From positions 1-64,000 of the forward strand of contig JAFUWN010000002.1 of the NCBI GenBank assembly GCA_017483465.1: a DNA stretch of 64,000 bases. Direction: 5' to 3'. The notes under the pieces are model-generated. The model saw nothing but the letters and a program-made list of their open reading frames with translations. It was not told the DNA's origin and searched no databases. Shown piece by piece: positions 7,514 through 14,878 of the stretch. A program made the position numbers and the translations under genes. The DNA is from Oscillospiraceae bacterium (GTDB taxonomy: Bacteria; Bacillota; Clostridia; Oscillospirales; Ruminococcaceae). Within the stretch, counting starts at the first letter, position 1. The number at the start of each line of letters is the position of its first letter.

Positions 7514-8596
7514 TCAAATTTTAAATTTATCATCCAGAAGATGCAGCATTTTAAAATAAAAATCCGTACCGTTGCGGGCATCAAATTTCTGTACGGCAGA
7601 ATCTGCCAGCTGATAGAAATGTTCTGCGATCTGATCCGGAGGCAGTTCAAAAATCTTATCATTCCGGGCATTCCGGAGTTCTTCGAGCAGACCTGCATAT
7701 TTTTCGGCATCAATGGCACGGAACAGATGATAAGCTCCGATCAGGAACAGCATTTTCAAATGCGGATTTTTAGAAAGCTGATATAATTCATAATGCATTG
7801 TAAAAATTCTGATGCCGTCCGGAATTTTCGTAATGCTGTACAAACTCAGAAGTGTGCCGATAATATCCAGATAATACGGGTCGCACATGACACGGCGTTC
7901 GGTCAGAAACGCATAATGCACCGCATGGGCATACTGTTCTTTTTCCAGATAATACCGGATAAAATCATGATACGTTGCCTGCGGAAGTGCATTGGATTTC
8001 AGTTTTCCGGCAAAGATGAGTTTAGCGGCTTCGAGTGCCTTTTCTTCTTCATCAACAGACAGATAATACATGACCTGCTGGTCATAATACAAAGCTTTTC
8101 CGTCAGAAATATCATCAAGAGGCTCTTCCAGAAAGCGATAAAAATCCGCTGCTGCGATTGCCGGGTCTACTCTCATATAGAACAGGCAATGTTTCATGTA
8201 ATAAATGCTCATACTCTTGCCCTGTTCGAGCAGGAGTTTTTTAAATAATCTGAAATAGCCGTCAATTTCGGTTTTAGAAATCTGCGGAAATTCCGGAGCG
8301 GCTTCAACAATCCACTTGAAGCAGATCAGCATATCATGAGAAGCCGTGACATCTTCATGGAGAATTTCATGTTTTTCCCAGAGAGACAGCAGCTCAGGAA
8401 AAATAATCATTGCAAAATACCTGTCACCGCAGAAAATAGATTCTTCCAGATAATCATAGCGAAACCGAAACCGCCAGTTCAGGTCATTTTTCTGATCGGC
8501 TTCGGTGATTGCCTCACGAATGCGTTTCAGACGGGGTTCTCCTCTGGCGAGCAGATAGAAGCCGTATTCTTGGGATGCAAAATCTTGAAATTCCAT
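7514..8596 (-). CDS. Helical-repeat protein, paralogue of the neighbouring large protein
   Basis: 360 aa. The ATG at 8596 overlaps the TGA of the HSP90-like gene (TGATG), and GGGGG sits eight bases upstream. The sequence is almost all alpha-helical, with TPR-like helix pairs. It shares a pattern with residues 1-380 of the downstream 754-aa protein: an RFRYDYLEES/RYQYMTEST block, GDRYFAMIIFPELL versus GDNFKGLLCFPEYL, a CFKW/AFKW tryptophan, and YYMK followed by a D-x-A-x-A-F segment. It therefore probably arose by duplication of that module. No catalytic motif is visible. Confidence 0.7.
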   Translation of the reverse strand: MEFQDFASQEYGFYLLARGEPRLKRIREAITEADQKNDLNWRFRFRYDYLEESIFCGDRYFAMIIFPELLSLWEKHEILHEDVTASHDMLICFKWIVEAAPEFPQISKTEIDGYFRLFKKLLLEQGKSMSIYYMKHCLFYMRVDPAIAAADFYRFLEEPLDDISDGKALYYDQQVMYYLSVDEEEKALEAAKLIFAGKLKSNALPQATYHDFIRYYLEKEQYAHAVHYAFLTERRVMCDPYYLDIIGTLLSLYSITKIPDGIRIFTMHYELYQLSKNPHLKMLFLIGAYHLFRAIDAEKYAGLLEELRNARNDKIFELPPDQIAEHFYQLADSAVQKFDARNGTDFYFKMLHLLDDKFKI

Positions 8597-10377
8597 CAGG
8601 CAAGCCCCCATTCTATCAGCTTGATCAGATTCTGATTCAGCAGAGCCATTTCCCCGCCCTGCATAGGAAAGCGGCCTGTCAGGAGATTCTGTACATAGAG
8701 AATTTCAATGCAGACTTTTTGTCGTTCCGGATTTTTCAGGTTGATGAGTTTCTGAATCAATTCATTATTCCAGTTCAGGAAGAGCGTGGCACGGCTGTCC
8801 TTGACTTCTTCTGCGAACGAATCCAGCATAGAGAAAAACAGATTATGTGCATTTTCTCTGGAATGTTCGATTTCTCGTTTGATGTCTGCTTTTTCATCCA
8901 GCATATAAAATACAGGGAGCTGAGCCGGCGAGAAAGATTTTAATTCTGCATTGCAGTCAAAATTTCCGAGCGTATCATTGGCAGCATCAAGGAACTGTCC
9001 GGCCTGCCGGAAGGCTTCTGCCGGAGGGTTCTGCAAAAATTCTTCAAACGTAACATATTTCAGAGGACAGGTGACAAAGCTTTCTTCATAATCCTGCATC
9101 ATCCGGAGCAGCTGTGCATCATAGACATAGCAGGCATTGACAAGCAGCTGATTCTGTGAGAGCATGAGAGCGGCTGTTCTGTGAAACTGGTTCATATCCA
9201 ATGCATAATTCACAGTTTCGGTTCTGGTGAGCAGTTCTTTGCCGGACAGTTCGCCCATATTGGTTTCAAATTTAAAAAACGGGATAAATGTCCGGAAGAA
9301 ATTTTCATCCTCACAGGCCATAGACTTGATAGCCATAAAATGAATTTTAATAATCTCCTGGAGCAAATCCGGATTTTTCTGCGACAAGCCTGTTAAATAG
9401 CCGGAAATACAGCTGCTGAGTTCTTCCCTTGCCTGTGCCAGCAGTTCATCTTCGTAGAAATTTTCCCGTGAGGCAGTCGGCCGGAGCCGGGAGGTATTCA
9501 GGAAACACCGGAGAAAGCCTGACCATTTCGGCAGAATAGTTTCGCCGTCTTCTGTCAGGAGCATATTCTTGAGGTAGATTCTGTGTGTATTTTTCGCATG
9601 AACCGAGACGGCATAAGGCATGATATACGCCACGCCGCTGAATAATCCGGACTCTGATTCCAGAGGAATATAGCCCAGAAAATCCGTTTCGAACAGTTCT
9701 TTTCCGAGAGCCATGATCTGACCGGAAAAATCCTGACCGGTTTCCGGAAAGAAATGATTGATTCTTTCTTCTGTGCCGTCTTCCTGGCAGAGCATGACAG
9801 GAAACGGCAGCGGCAGACCGTAATATCTGACAAGTTCACAGATTTTTTTCTGATCGAAATATTCTTCACAGCCTTTTTTTGCCTGAATAATCACTTCTGT
9901 TCCGACGGGAACAAGTTCCGGGTTCAGTTCCCTGATACTGTAAGTACCGTCCGGACAGCCCTTGAATTCATAGGCATGTGCCGGATTTTTCACGGATTTT
10001 GTTTTCATGACGATTTGATCTGTCACCATAAAACAAGATAACATGCCGATTCCGAAACGGCCGATATAATCTTCCAGAATTCTGCCGGTCTGCAAATCCC
10101 GTTTGGAAGACTGTCCGATGACGGCTAAAAACTGATGGATTTCCTCTTCTGTCAGGCCTGTGCCGTTATCGGAAAAAGAGAGACTTTTTTCTTTCTGAAT
10201 CCGGATTTGGATTTTTCCCTGCTGAAAACTGTTGTCATATAAATTTCTGGCACTGATGGCATCCGTACCGTTCTGGAGCAGTTCCCTGACGAATACGTCA
10301 GGGCTGCTGTAAAGATGATTGGCAAGAATATCAATCATGCCGCCCAGATTGACTTTGAATATAAATGGCTCTGCCAT
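8596..10377 (-). CDS. HSP90-like (HtpG-family) ATPase
   Basis: 593 aa GHKL ATPase. The Bergerat nucleotide fold is intact: VRELLQNGTDA (30-40) with catalytic-type Glu32 and Asn36, SFSDNGTGL (67-75) and IGRFGIGMLSCFMV (105-118). A middle domain ends near the HSP90-like SREN loop (about residue 307, LRPTASREN). The remainder is shorter and very different from E. coli HtpG (624 aa), and there is no clear HSP90 C-terminal dimerisation sequence. It is thus a divergent HSP90-family protein, not housekeeping HtpG. It sits between a GGDEF protein (21 bp upstream) and two helical-repeat proteins, which look like dedicated co-chaperones or clients. Confidence 0.85.
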   Translation of the reverse strand: MAEPFIFKVNLGGMIDILANHLYSSPDVFVRELLQNGTDAISARNLYDNSFQQGKIQIRIQKEKSLSFSDNGTGLTEEEIHQFLAVIGQSSKRDLQTGRILEDYIGRFGIGMLSCFMVTDQIVMKTKSVKNPAHAYEFKGCPDGTYSIRELNPELVPVGTEVIIQAKKGCEEYFDQKKICELVRYYGLPLPFPVMLCQEDGTEERINHFFPETGQDFSGQIMALGKELFETDFLGYIPLESESGLFSGVAYIMPYAVSVHAKNTHRIYLKNMLLTEDGETILPKWSGFLRCFLNTSRLRPTASRENFYEDELLAQAREELSSCISGYLTGLSQKNPDLLQEIIKIHFMAIKSMACEDENFFRTFIPFFKFETNMGELSGKELLTRTETVNYALDMNQFHRTAALMLSQNQLLVNACYVYDAQLLRMMQDYEESFVTCPLKYVTFEEFLQNPPAEAFRQAGQFLDAANDTLGNFDCNAELKSFSPAQLPVFYMLDEKADIKREIEHSRENAHNLFFSMLDSFAEEVKDSRATLFLNWNNELIQKLINLKNPERQKVCIEILYVQNLLTGRFPMQGGEMALLNQNLIKLIEWGLA

Positions 10378-10398
10378 GATGATTTTTATTCCTCCTGT

Positions 10399-12336
10399 TT
10401 ATTCTTTTCTTAAATATCTGGAAGTTTTCTTTCTTTTTTTCTGTTCATACATAAGGGCATCGGCTTCAGAGATCAGCCCGAAAAGGGTATCTTCTTCACT
10501 GACTTCAGAAAGCAGCATACCGATGCTGGCATCGATCTCATAAGGCTTGATTACAGCCTGATTAATATCTGAAAACTTTTTGCGGAGTGTTCCTTCCAGC
10601 GGTTCCAGATCGGCTTCATGGGCATTTCCGCCGATGATGATAAATTCATCTCCGCCGAATCTGGCACAGATTTTATCATCTTTACATGCTGCACGAATTG
10701 CCGAAGACAGCCGCTGCAAAGCAAAATCGCCTTCTCTGTGGCCGTAATTGTCATTGATCATTTTCAGGCCGTCCATATCCAGGAAGGCAATCAGAATTTT
10801 CTGATGTTCTTCCTTGGCTTTCTGGAGAATTTTATCAGCTTTGCGGATAAAGCCGTTGCGGTTATAAATTCCGCACATCGGGTCGGTCGTATAGAGCTTG
10901 TCAAGTTCCTGGATGACACTTCCCAGATGAATCAGTTTCCGGATATTTTCAATCGAATTGCTGATATTAAGCATGAGGGAATGACACAGCATACTTTTAA
11001 TCGGGAACTCACCGTTAGTAATAATATAATAGCCCAGACATCTTTCACGGAAATGCAATGGCAGGAAATAGCTGACATTCCCGCCTGTTCCGGTGCGTTC
11101 CGGGAACATGTCTTCACTGAGGAAATTATCACAGGAATGAATCTGCCCTTTATCCCAGATCAGCGGAGCACTCATATATTTTGTATAGCCATGCACCTGA
11201 TATTCCTGTTCTTTCTGTTCCAGGCGGTCATGATAAATTCCCTCCCATTCGGAGCAGAGGCAGATACAGTATTTTTCGCAGTCCAGTTCGCTGATAAAAT
11301 TGCTGATGACCTGGAAATTTTCTTCAATTGTTTCAGATTCAGCGAGTTCTGTTGTCATTCTGTTCAGGAGCGAAATATCATTCCGGCAGTCATCAATCAG
11401 CTGGAATGTACTTTTTTTATACTGTCTGATATTTTTGGCAATATCCCGGCAGCAGCCGCAGCTTTCGGCATAGACAGGGTCAGCTTCGAGGTACTGTTTT
11501 TTTTCGATCTGTTCGCCGTTGAGGATATGCATCAGCATCTCACATGCCTTATAGCCGGCAGCATTCAGGGGTCTGGAAACCGTTGTCAGTGAGGGACAGT
11601 AATGTCTTGCATTGTAAGTATTATCAAATCCGGTGACAATAATATCATCCGGCACGGAATAATCATATTTTTCCAGTTCTGCAACGACTGCCAGAGCCAT
11701 AGCATCGTTGGCACAGATAATGGCATCCGGCACGGCCATGCCTGCAGAAATAAAAGTCTCGATCGCCTTTTTGCCGTCTACTGCACGGAAATCTCCGAAA
11801 TACACCTGATTTTCTCCGACTTCCAGATGATTTTCCTCCATGACTTCACAGAATGCCCGATAGCGTTCACGGGCTTCGGGGTTTGCCTGAGGGCCTGCCA
11901 CATAGCAGACCTGCTTTGCATGATGTTTCTGAATTACATGCTGTACAATCTCACGCATGGCCTTATGATTATGAATCCGGACATGATAGAAATCCGGGTC
12001 ATCCTCACCGTCAAGCACAACGGTCGGCAGACCGGAGGCCTTGGCTTTTTCAATAATTTTTGCTTTCTGTTCCGGATCACTGATAGTATTGGTCATCAGA
12101 ATCAGAGCATCGAATTTCTGCATGTTTACGAGTTCATAAATATTATACTCTCCGATGTCATAGCGGCTGCTTGCAATGACACCGCTGAACGAAGCGAAAC
12201 AGGAAACATTTGCATGATAAATTTTGGCACAGTCAATAATTCCCTCTATAATACTGTTCTGGTATTCTTCATCAATCCCTGCCACGATAACAGCAATGTT
12301 CCGGATATGTTTAATTGCTTCCTGATAGTTCATCAT
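10399..12336 (-). CDS. Periplasmic-binding-protein-like sensor with GGDEF diguanylate cyclase
   Basis: 645 aa, first gene of the operon. Residues 10-290 have the LacI/RbsB-type sugar-binding fold (IAVIVAGIDEEYQNSIIEG, GLPTVVLDGEDDPDF, PDAIICANDAMALAV, VTGFDNTYNARHYCPSLTTVSRP). No helix-turn-helix precedes it and there is no signal or membrane helix, so the sensor appears to be cytoplasmic. A GAF-like middle part follows. The C-terminal GGDEF domain has the full motif ARFGGDEFIII (561-565), so cyclic-di-GMP synthesis is expected. The upstream residues are KDDK rather than RxxD, so product inhibition is probably lacking. GGTGAG precedes the start; a second ATG follows immediately. Confidence 0.9.
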   Translation of the reverse strand: MMNYQEAIKHIRNIAVIVAGIDEEYQNSIIEGIIDCAKIYHANVSCFASFSGVIASSRYDIGEYNIYELVNMQKFDALILMTNTISDPEQKAKIIEKAKASGLPTVVLDGEDDPDFYHVRIHNHKAMREIVQHVIQKHHAKQVCYVAGPQANPEARERYRAFCEVMEENHLEVGENQVYFGDFRAVDGKKAIETFISAGMAVPDAIICANDAMALAVVAELEKYDYSVPDDIIVTGFDNTYNARHYCPSLTTVSRPLNAAGYKACEMLMHILNGEQIEKKQYLEADPVYAESCGCCRDIAKNIRQYKKSTFQLIDDCRNDISLLNRMTTELAESETIEENFQVISNFISELDCEKYCICLCSEWEGIYHDRLEQKEQEYQVHGYTKYMSAPLIWDKGQIHSCDNFLSEDMFPERTGTGGNVSYFLPLHFRERCLGYYIITNGEFPIKSMLCHSLMLNISNSIENIRKLIHLGSVIQELDKLYTTDPMCGIYNRNGFIRKADKILQKAKEEHQKILIAFLDMDGLKMINDNYGHREGDFALQRLSSAIRAACKDDKICARFGGDEFIIIGGNAHEADLEPLEGTLRKKFSDINQAVIKPYEIDASIGMLLSEVSEEDTLFGLISEADALMYEQKKRKKTSRYLRKE

Positions 12337-12437
12337 TTAAAACTCACCATTCCTTTTTGAAATTAAATTTTATACTGTATTTTATCATATCGCCAGAGGA
12401 TTCTGTCGGCCTCTGTTTTCAGATTGTAGTTATTTTT

Positions 12438-12466
12438 ATTATACCATATCTTTCTGATAAAATCAA
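12438..12466 (-). promoter_or_regulatory. Promoter of the GGDEF/HSP90-like operon
   Basis: TTGATT (12466-12461), 17 bp, TATAAT (12443-12438) on the minus strand. Gaps between the following genes are 21 bp or less, so this probably drives all six. Confidence 0.65.
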
Positions 12467-12552
12467 GTCTTGTGCAGGATTTTATCACGGCACAGATTTT
12501 TCTTTTCTGCATATGATAATACTATCCTACAGAAAGGAGGATTTTTCAGATT

Positions 12553-12795
12553 ATGGAACTCCATGCATTTGAACTGCTTGCTCAGGAGTCAGAACAGGAA
12601 TTCCGGGAAAACCGCTGTCCTCTGCAAAAACAGCCGCAGCAGATCTTTCCGGATGTTACCCCTCCGGGGATGGCTTATGTTCCCTATCAGCTCTGGAGTG
12701 ATCAGATTTATAATTCCGAAACAGCTATGCAGCAAGGCACACTGTTTCCGGTACTTGATCTGCCTTTTACCTCTGCCGGAGGTGACTGCTCATGA
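12553..12795 (+). CDS. cotJA: Spore coat-associated protein CotJA
   Basis: 80 aa. The middle (PGMAYVPYQLWSDQIYNSET) and the downstream GTLFPVLDLPF are the conserved CotJA core. CotJA is small and belongs to the inner spore coat with CotJB and CotJC in Bacilli and Clostridia. An AGAAAGGAGG ribosome site lies upstream, with a rather long 12-base spacing. It overlaps the next start by four bases (ATGA). CATATGAT at 12510-12517 could be a sporulation sigma-E -10, but no convincing -35 is seen. It suggests the organism has spore-coat genes, although sporulation itself is not shown. Confidence 0.88.
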   Translation: MELHAFELLAQESEQEFRENRCPLQKQPQQIFPDVTPPGMAYVPYQLWSDQIYNSETAMQQGTLFPVLDLPFTSAGGDCS

Positions 12796-13046
12796 ACCGC
12801 CGTTCTCAGCTCCTCCGGATAATCCAGAAATATGATTTTGCTCTTTATGATCTGACTCTGTATCTGGATACCCACACACAGTGTACAGAGGCTCTGCAAT
12901 TATTTCAGAAATACAAGGCAAAACGTGAACAGGCTGTCAGAGAATATCAGTCCCGTTTCGGTATTTTACAGGCACATCAGCAGGAAAATACCGAAGAATG
13001 GGACTGGGGCAAAGGCCCTTATCCCTGGGAAAAGGAGGCGAATTAA
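12792..13046 (+). CDS. cotJB: Spore coat protein CotJB
   Basis: 84 aa. The pattern LLRIIQKYDFALYDLTLYLDTHTQCTEAL, a basic helix, and the WDWGKGPYPWE C-terminus are typical of CotJB. It is coupled to cotJA by a 4-bp overlap and lies 6 bp before cotJC. Confidence 0.9.
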   Translation: MNRRSQLLRIIQKYDFALYDLTLYLDTHTQCTEALQLFQKYKAKREQAVREYQSRFGILQAHQQENTEEWDWGKGPYPWEKEAN

Positions 13047-13052
13047 TCAGTT

Positions 13053-13688
13053 ATGTGGATTTATGATAAAAAACTGCAATACCCTGTAAAAATCAAACAT
13101 CCAGACCCAAGAACTGCCAGAATTATTATGAGTCAGATCGGCGGGGCGGACGGTGAACTGACAGCTTCGCTCCGATATCTGAATCAAAGATATGCCATGC
13201 CGACTGATGAAATCAAAGGCTTGCTGACTGACATCGGCACGGAAGAACTCGCCCATTTAGAGATTGTCAGTGCAATTGTCTATCAGCTGACCAGAAATAT
13301 GAAGCCGGAAGATCTGCAAAAATATGGATTTGATTCATATTTTGTTGATCATACAGCAGGAATTTATCCGGCGAATGCAAGCGGCGTTCCGTTTACAGCG
13401 GCCTATTTCCAGACGAAAGGCGATGCTTTCGCTGATCTCACAGAAGATATGGCCGCCGAACAGAAAGCCCGTGCAACGTATGATAATATTCTCCGGCTGA
13501 TTGATAACCCTGATGTCATCGATCCGATCAGATATTTGCGGCAGCGTGAGATTGTCCATTTTCAGCGTTTTGGTGAAGCTATGCGGATGGTACAGGACAG
13601 ATTGGATTCCAGAAATTTCTATGCCTGCAATCCGTCTTTTGATCAGAAATGCGGTGCCAGCTGTCCGGACAGATGTAACCATAAATAA
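13053..13688 (+). CDS. cotJC: CotJC, manganese-catalase-like spore coat protein
   Basis: 211 aa ferritin-like four-helix protein of the Mn-catalase family. Metal-ligand candidates are Glu in GGADGELTASLRY, the EELAHLE motif, Glu in AAEQKARATYDNI and the REIVHFQRFGE motif, all intact. The C-terminus is Cys-rich (CNPSFDQKCGASCPDRC), more so than a plain catalase, which suggests a structural or cross-linking role in the coat. It is the third gene of the operon and is followed by a terminator. Confidence 0.92.
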   Translation: MWIYDKKLQYPVKIKHPDPRTARIIMSQIGGADGELTASLRYLNQRYAMPTDEIKGLLTDIGTEELAHLEIVSAIVYQLTRNMKPEDLQKYGFDSYFVDHTAGIYPANASGVPFTAAYFQTKGDAFADLTEDMAAEQKARATYDNILRLIDNPDVIDPIRYLRQREIVHFQRFGEAMRMVQDRLDSRNFYACNPSFDQKCGASCPDRCNHK

Positions 13689-13707
13689 CAATAACAGCAA
13701 AGCAAAT

Positions 13708-13752
13708 AAAAAAAGCTCTGCACGGTCTTTTCCAGGCTGTGCAGAGTTTTAT
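13708..13752. terminator. Terminator after cotJABC
   Basis: GCTCTGCAC / GTGCAGAGT stem with a 15-base loop, A-run before and TTTT after. Confidence 0.75.
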
Positions 13753-13829
13753 AGAAAATTAATAAAAAATTTATATTATTTTCATATTTATCAATTATTA
13801 TTAGAATAATAATCGGAAAGGAGCGAAAT

Positions 13830-14372
13830 ATCATAGATTTTCAAATTTTATATCTGATTCAGGAACATCTCCGGTGTGATTTTTTAGATACTGTCATGCC
13901 TGTGCTCACACATGCCGGAAGTGCCGGAATCATCTGGATTCTATGGGCATTTATTCTGATTTTTATCAAGAAATACAGAGCCTGCGGAATCAAAATGCTT
14001 GCCGGAATGCTGACCGGGCTGATCATCGGCAATTTGATTCTGAAAAATCTTGTTGCCCGTGACCGGCCGTGCTGGATTGATACGGAGATTCTAATGCTGA
14101 TTTCCATTCCGGAAGATTATTCTTTTCCGTCCGGACATACACTCGCTTCGACGACCTCTGCCGTGATTCTTATGCAGGAAGATAAAAAACTCGGTATTCC
14201 TGCGGTGATCTTAGCGATTCTGATCGCATTCTCACGAATGTATTTATTTGTACATTTTCCGACCGATATTCTCGGCGGACTGATTTTAGGCTTAGTGATT
14301 GGTTTTTCCGTTACTCCGGTCTGGAATCGCATTGCAGAATATATCAAGAATAAAAAAGCCCTTTCTTCCTGA
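13830..14372 (+). CDS. PAP2-family membrane phosphatase, possibly non-AUG start
   Basis: Type 2 phosphatidic acid phosphatase / undecaprenyl-pyrophosphatase-like protein. It has several membrane helices and the three PAP2 motifs: KNLVARDRP, PSGHTLAS and the SRMYLFVHFPTDILGG stretch with its His. The first ATG is 13896 (158 aa) but has no ribosome site. Upstream the frame stays open and reads IDFQILYLIQEHLRCDFLDTV, which resembles the usual PAP2 N-terminus. AAAGGAG (13817-13823) is correctly spaced from ATC (13830) or ATA (13833), with no ATG, GTG or TTG available. I give the ATC start tentatively (180 aa). The function call is firm and the start is not. Confidence 0.75.
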   Translation: MIDFQILYLIQEHLRCDFLDTVMPVLTHAGSAGIIWILWAFILIFIKKYRACGIKMLAGMLTGLIIGNLILKNLVARDRPCWIDTEILMLISIPEDYSFPSGHTLASTTSAVILMQEDKKLGIPAVILAILIAFSRMYLFVHFPTDILGGLILGLVIGFSVTPVWNRIAEYIKNKKALSS

Positions 14373-14390
14373 GAAGAGGGGGCTTTTTAT
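14352..14390. terminator. Terminator overlapping the PAP2 stop codon
   Basis: AAAAAGCCCTTTCTTC, loop CTGA, GAAGAGGGGGCTTTTT (with G-T pairs). The PAP2 stop codon lies in the loop. It serves both the plus-strand gene and the converging metG operon. Confidence 0.75.
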
Positions 14391-14395
14391 GATTA

Positions 14396-14878
14396 TCATA
14401 ACTGAGAATCCAGATAAGCAAAAAGCATCTGCCATATATCAGAATCTGTATTCAGATATAATTGATTTTCAAGTGCTTCTATTTTATTTACAGTTTCTTC
14501 ACAAAGTGCATGATCTTCCTGAAAAGAGGAAATTTCATACTCCTGATGATTGTCTGATGACTCTCCCCTGACGACATCCGGAGGAGCAAGACGGCAGATT
14601 TCAGATAATATTTCTGCATCTTTCTCATCACCGATTGTTCTGAATGCTTTTATGATCTCCGGTGCATAGTGTCCGATCGAATTTTCAAGAAAAGTAAATA
14701 TCCCTTCCATTTGTAATTCCGTATCGAAATCAATCAGGAAAGCCGCCGTCTGAAAGCAGTCAGGCCAGTTCAGCCATTGTGAGCGGTCATACTCCCACAG
14801 TTCCTGTGTGAGTTTTTCGCAGACTGTCTCCCCTGTCAAGGTGTTGCGATCAATCTGACTGCCGTCAATCCACTTCAT
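14396..14878 (-). CDS. DMP19 / DUF4375 family protein
   Basis: 160 aa from ATG 14878, which overlaps the end of metG by 14 bases and has AGGA eight bases upstream; longer starts lie inside metG. The pattern of an N-terminal Trp-containing segment, AAFLIDFDTELQMEGIFTFLENSIGHYAPEIIKAF and an IGDEKDAEIL helix fits the DMP19-like DUF4375 family, small cytoplasmic proteins often found near immunity genes. The molecular role is unknown. It is the last gene of the gltX-metG operon. Confidence 0.7.
   Translation of the reverse strand: MKWIDGSQIDRNTLTGETVCEKLTQELWEYDRSQWLNWPDCFQTAAFLIDFDTELQMEGIFTFLENSIGHYAPEIIKAFRTIGDEKDAEILSEICRLAPPDVVRGESSDNHQEYEISSFQEDHALCEETVNKIEALENQLYLNTDSDIWQMLFAYLDSQL

Noticed and set aside
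8596..10377. Calling the HSP90-like protein housekeeping htpG
   Set aside because: The ATP-binding motifs fit, but the C-terminal half and operon context do not match typical HtpG.
10618..11592. Plus-strand 324-codon frame opposite the GGDEF gene
   Set aside because: Shadow of the GGDEF/PBP-like coding sequence without a ribosome site.
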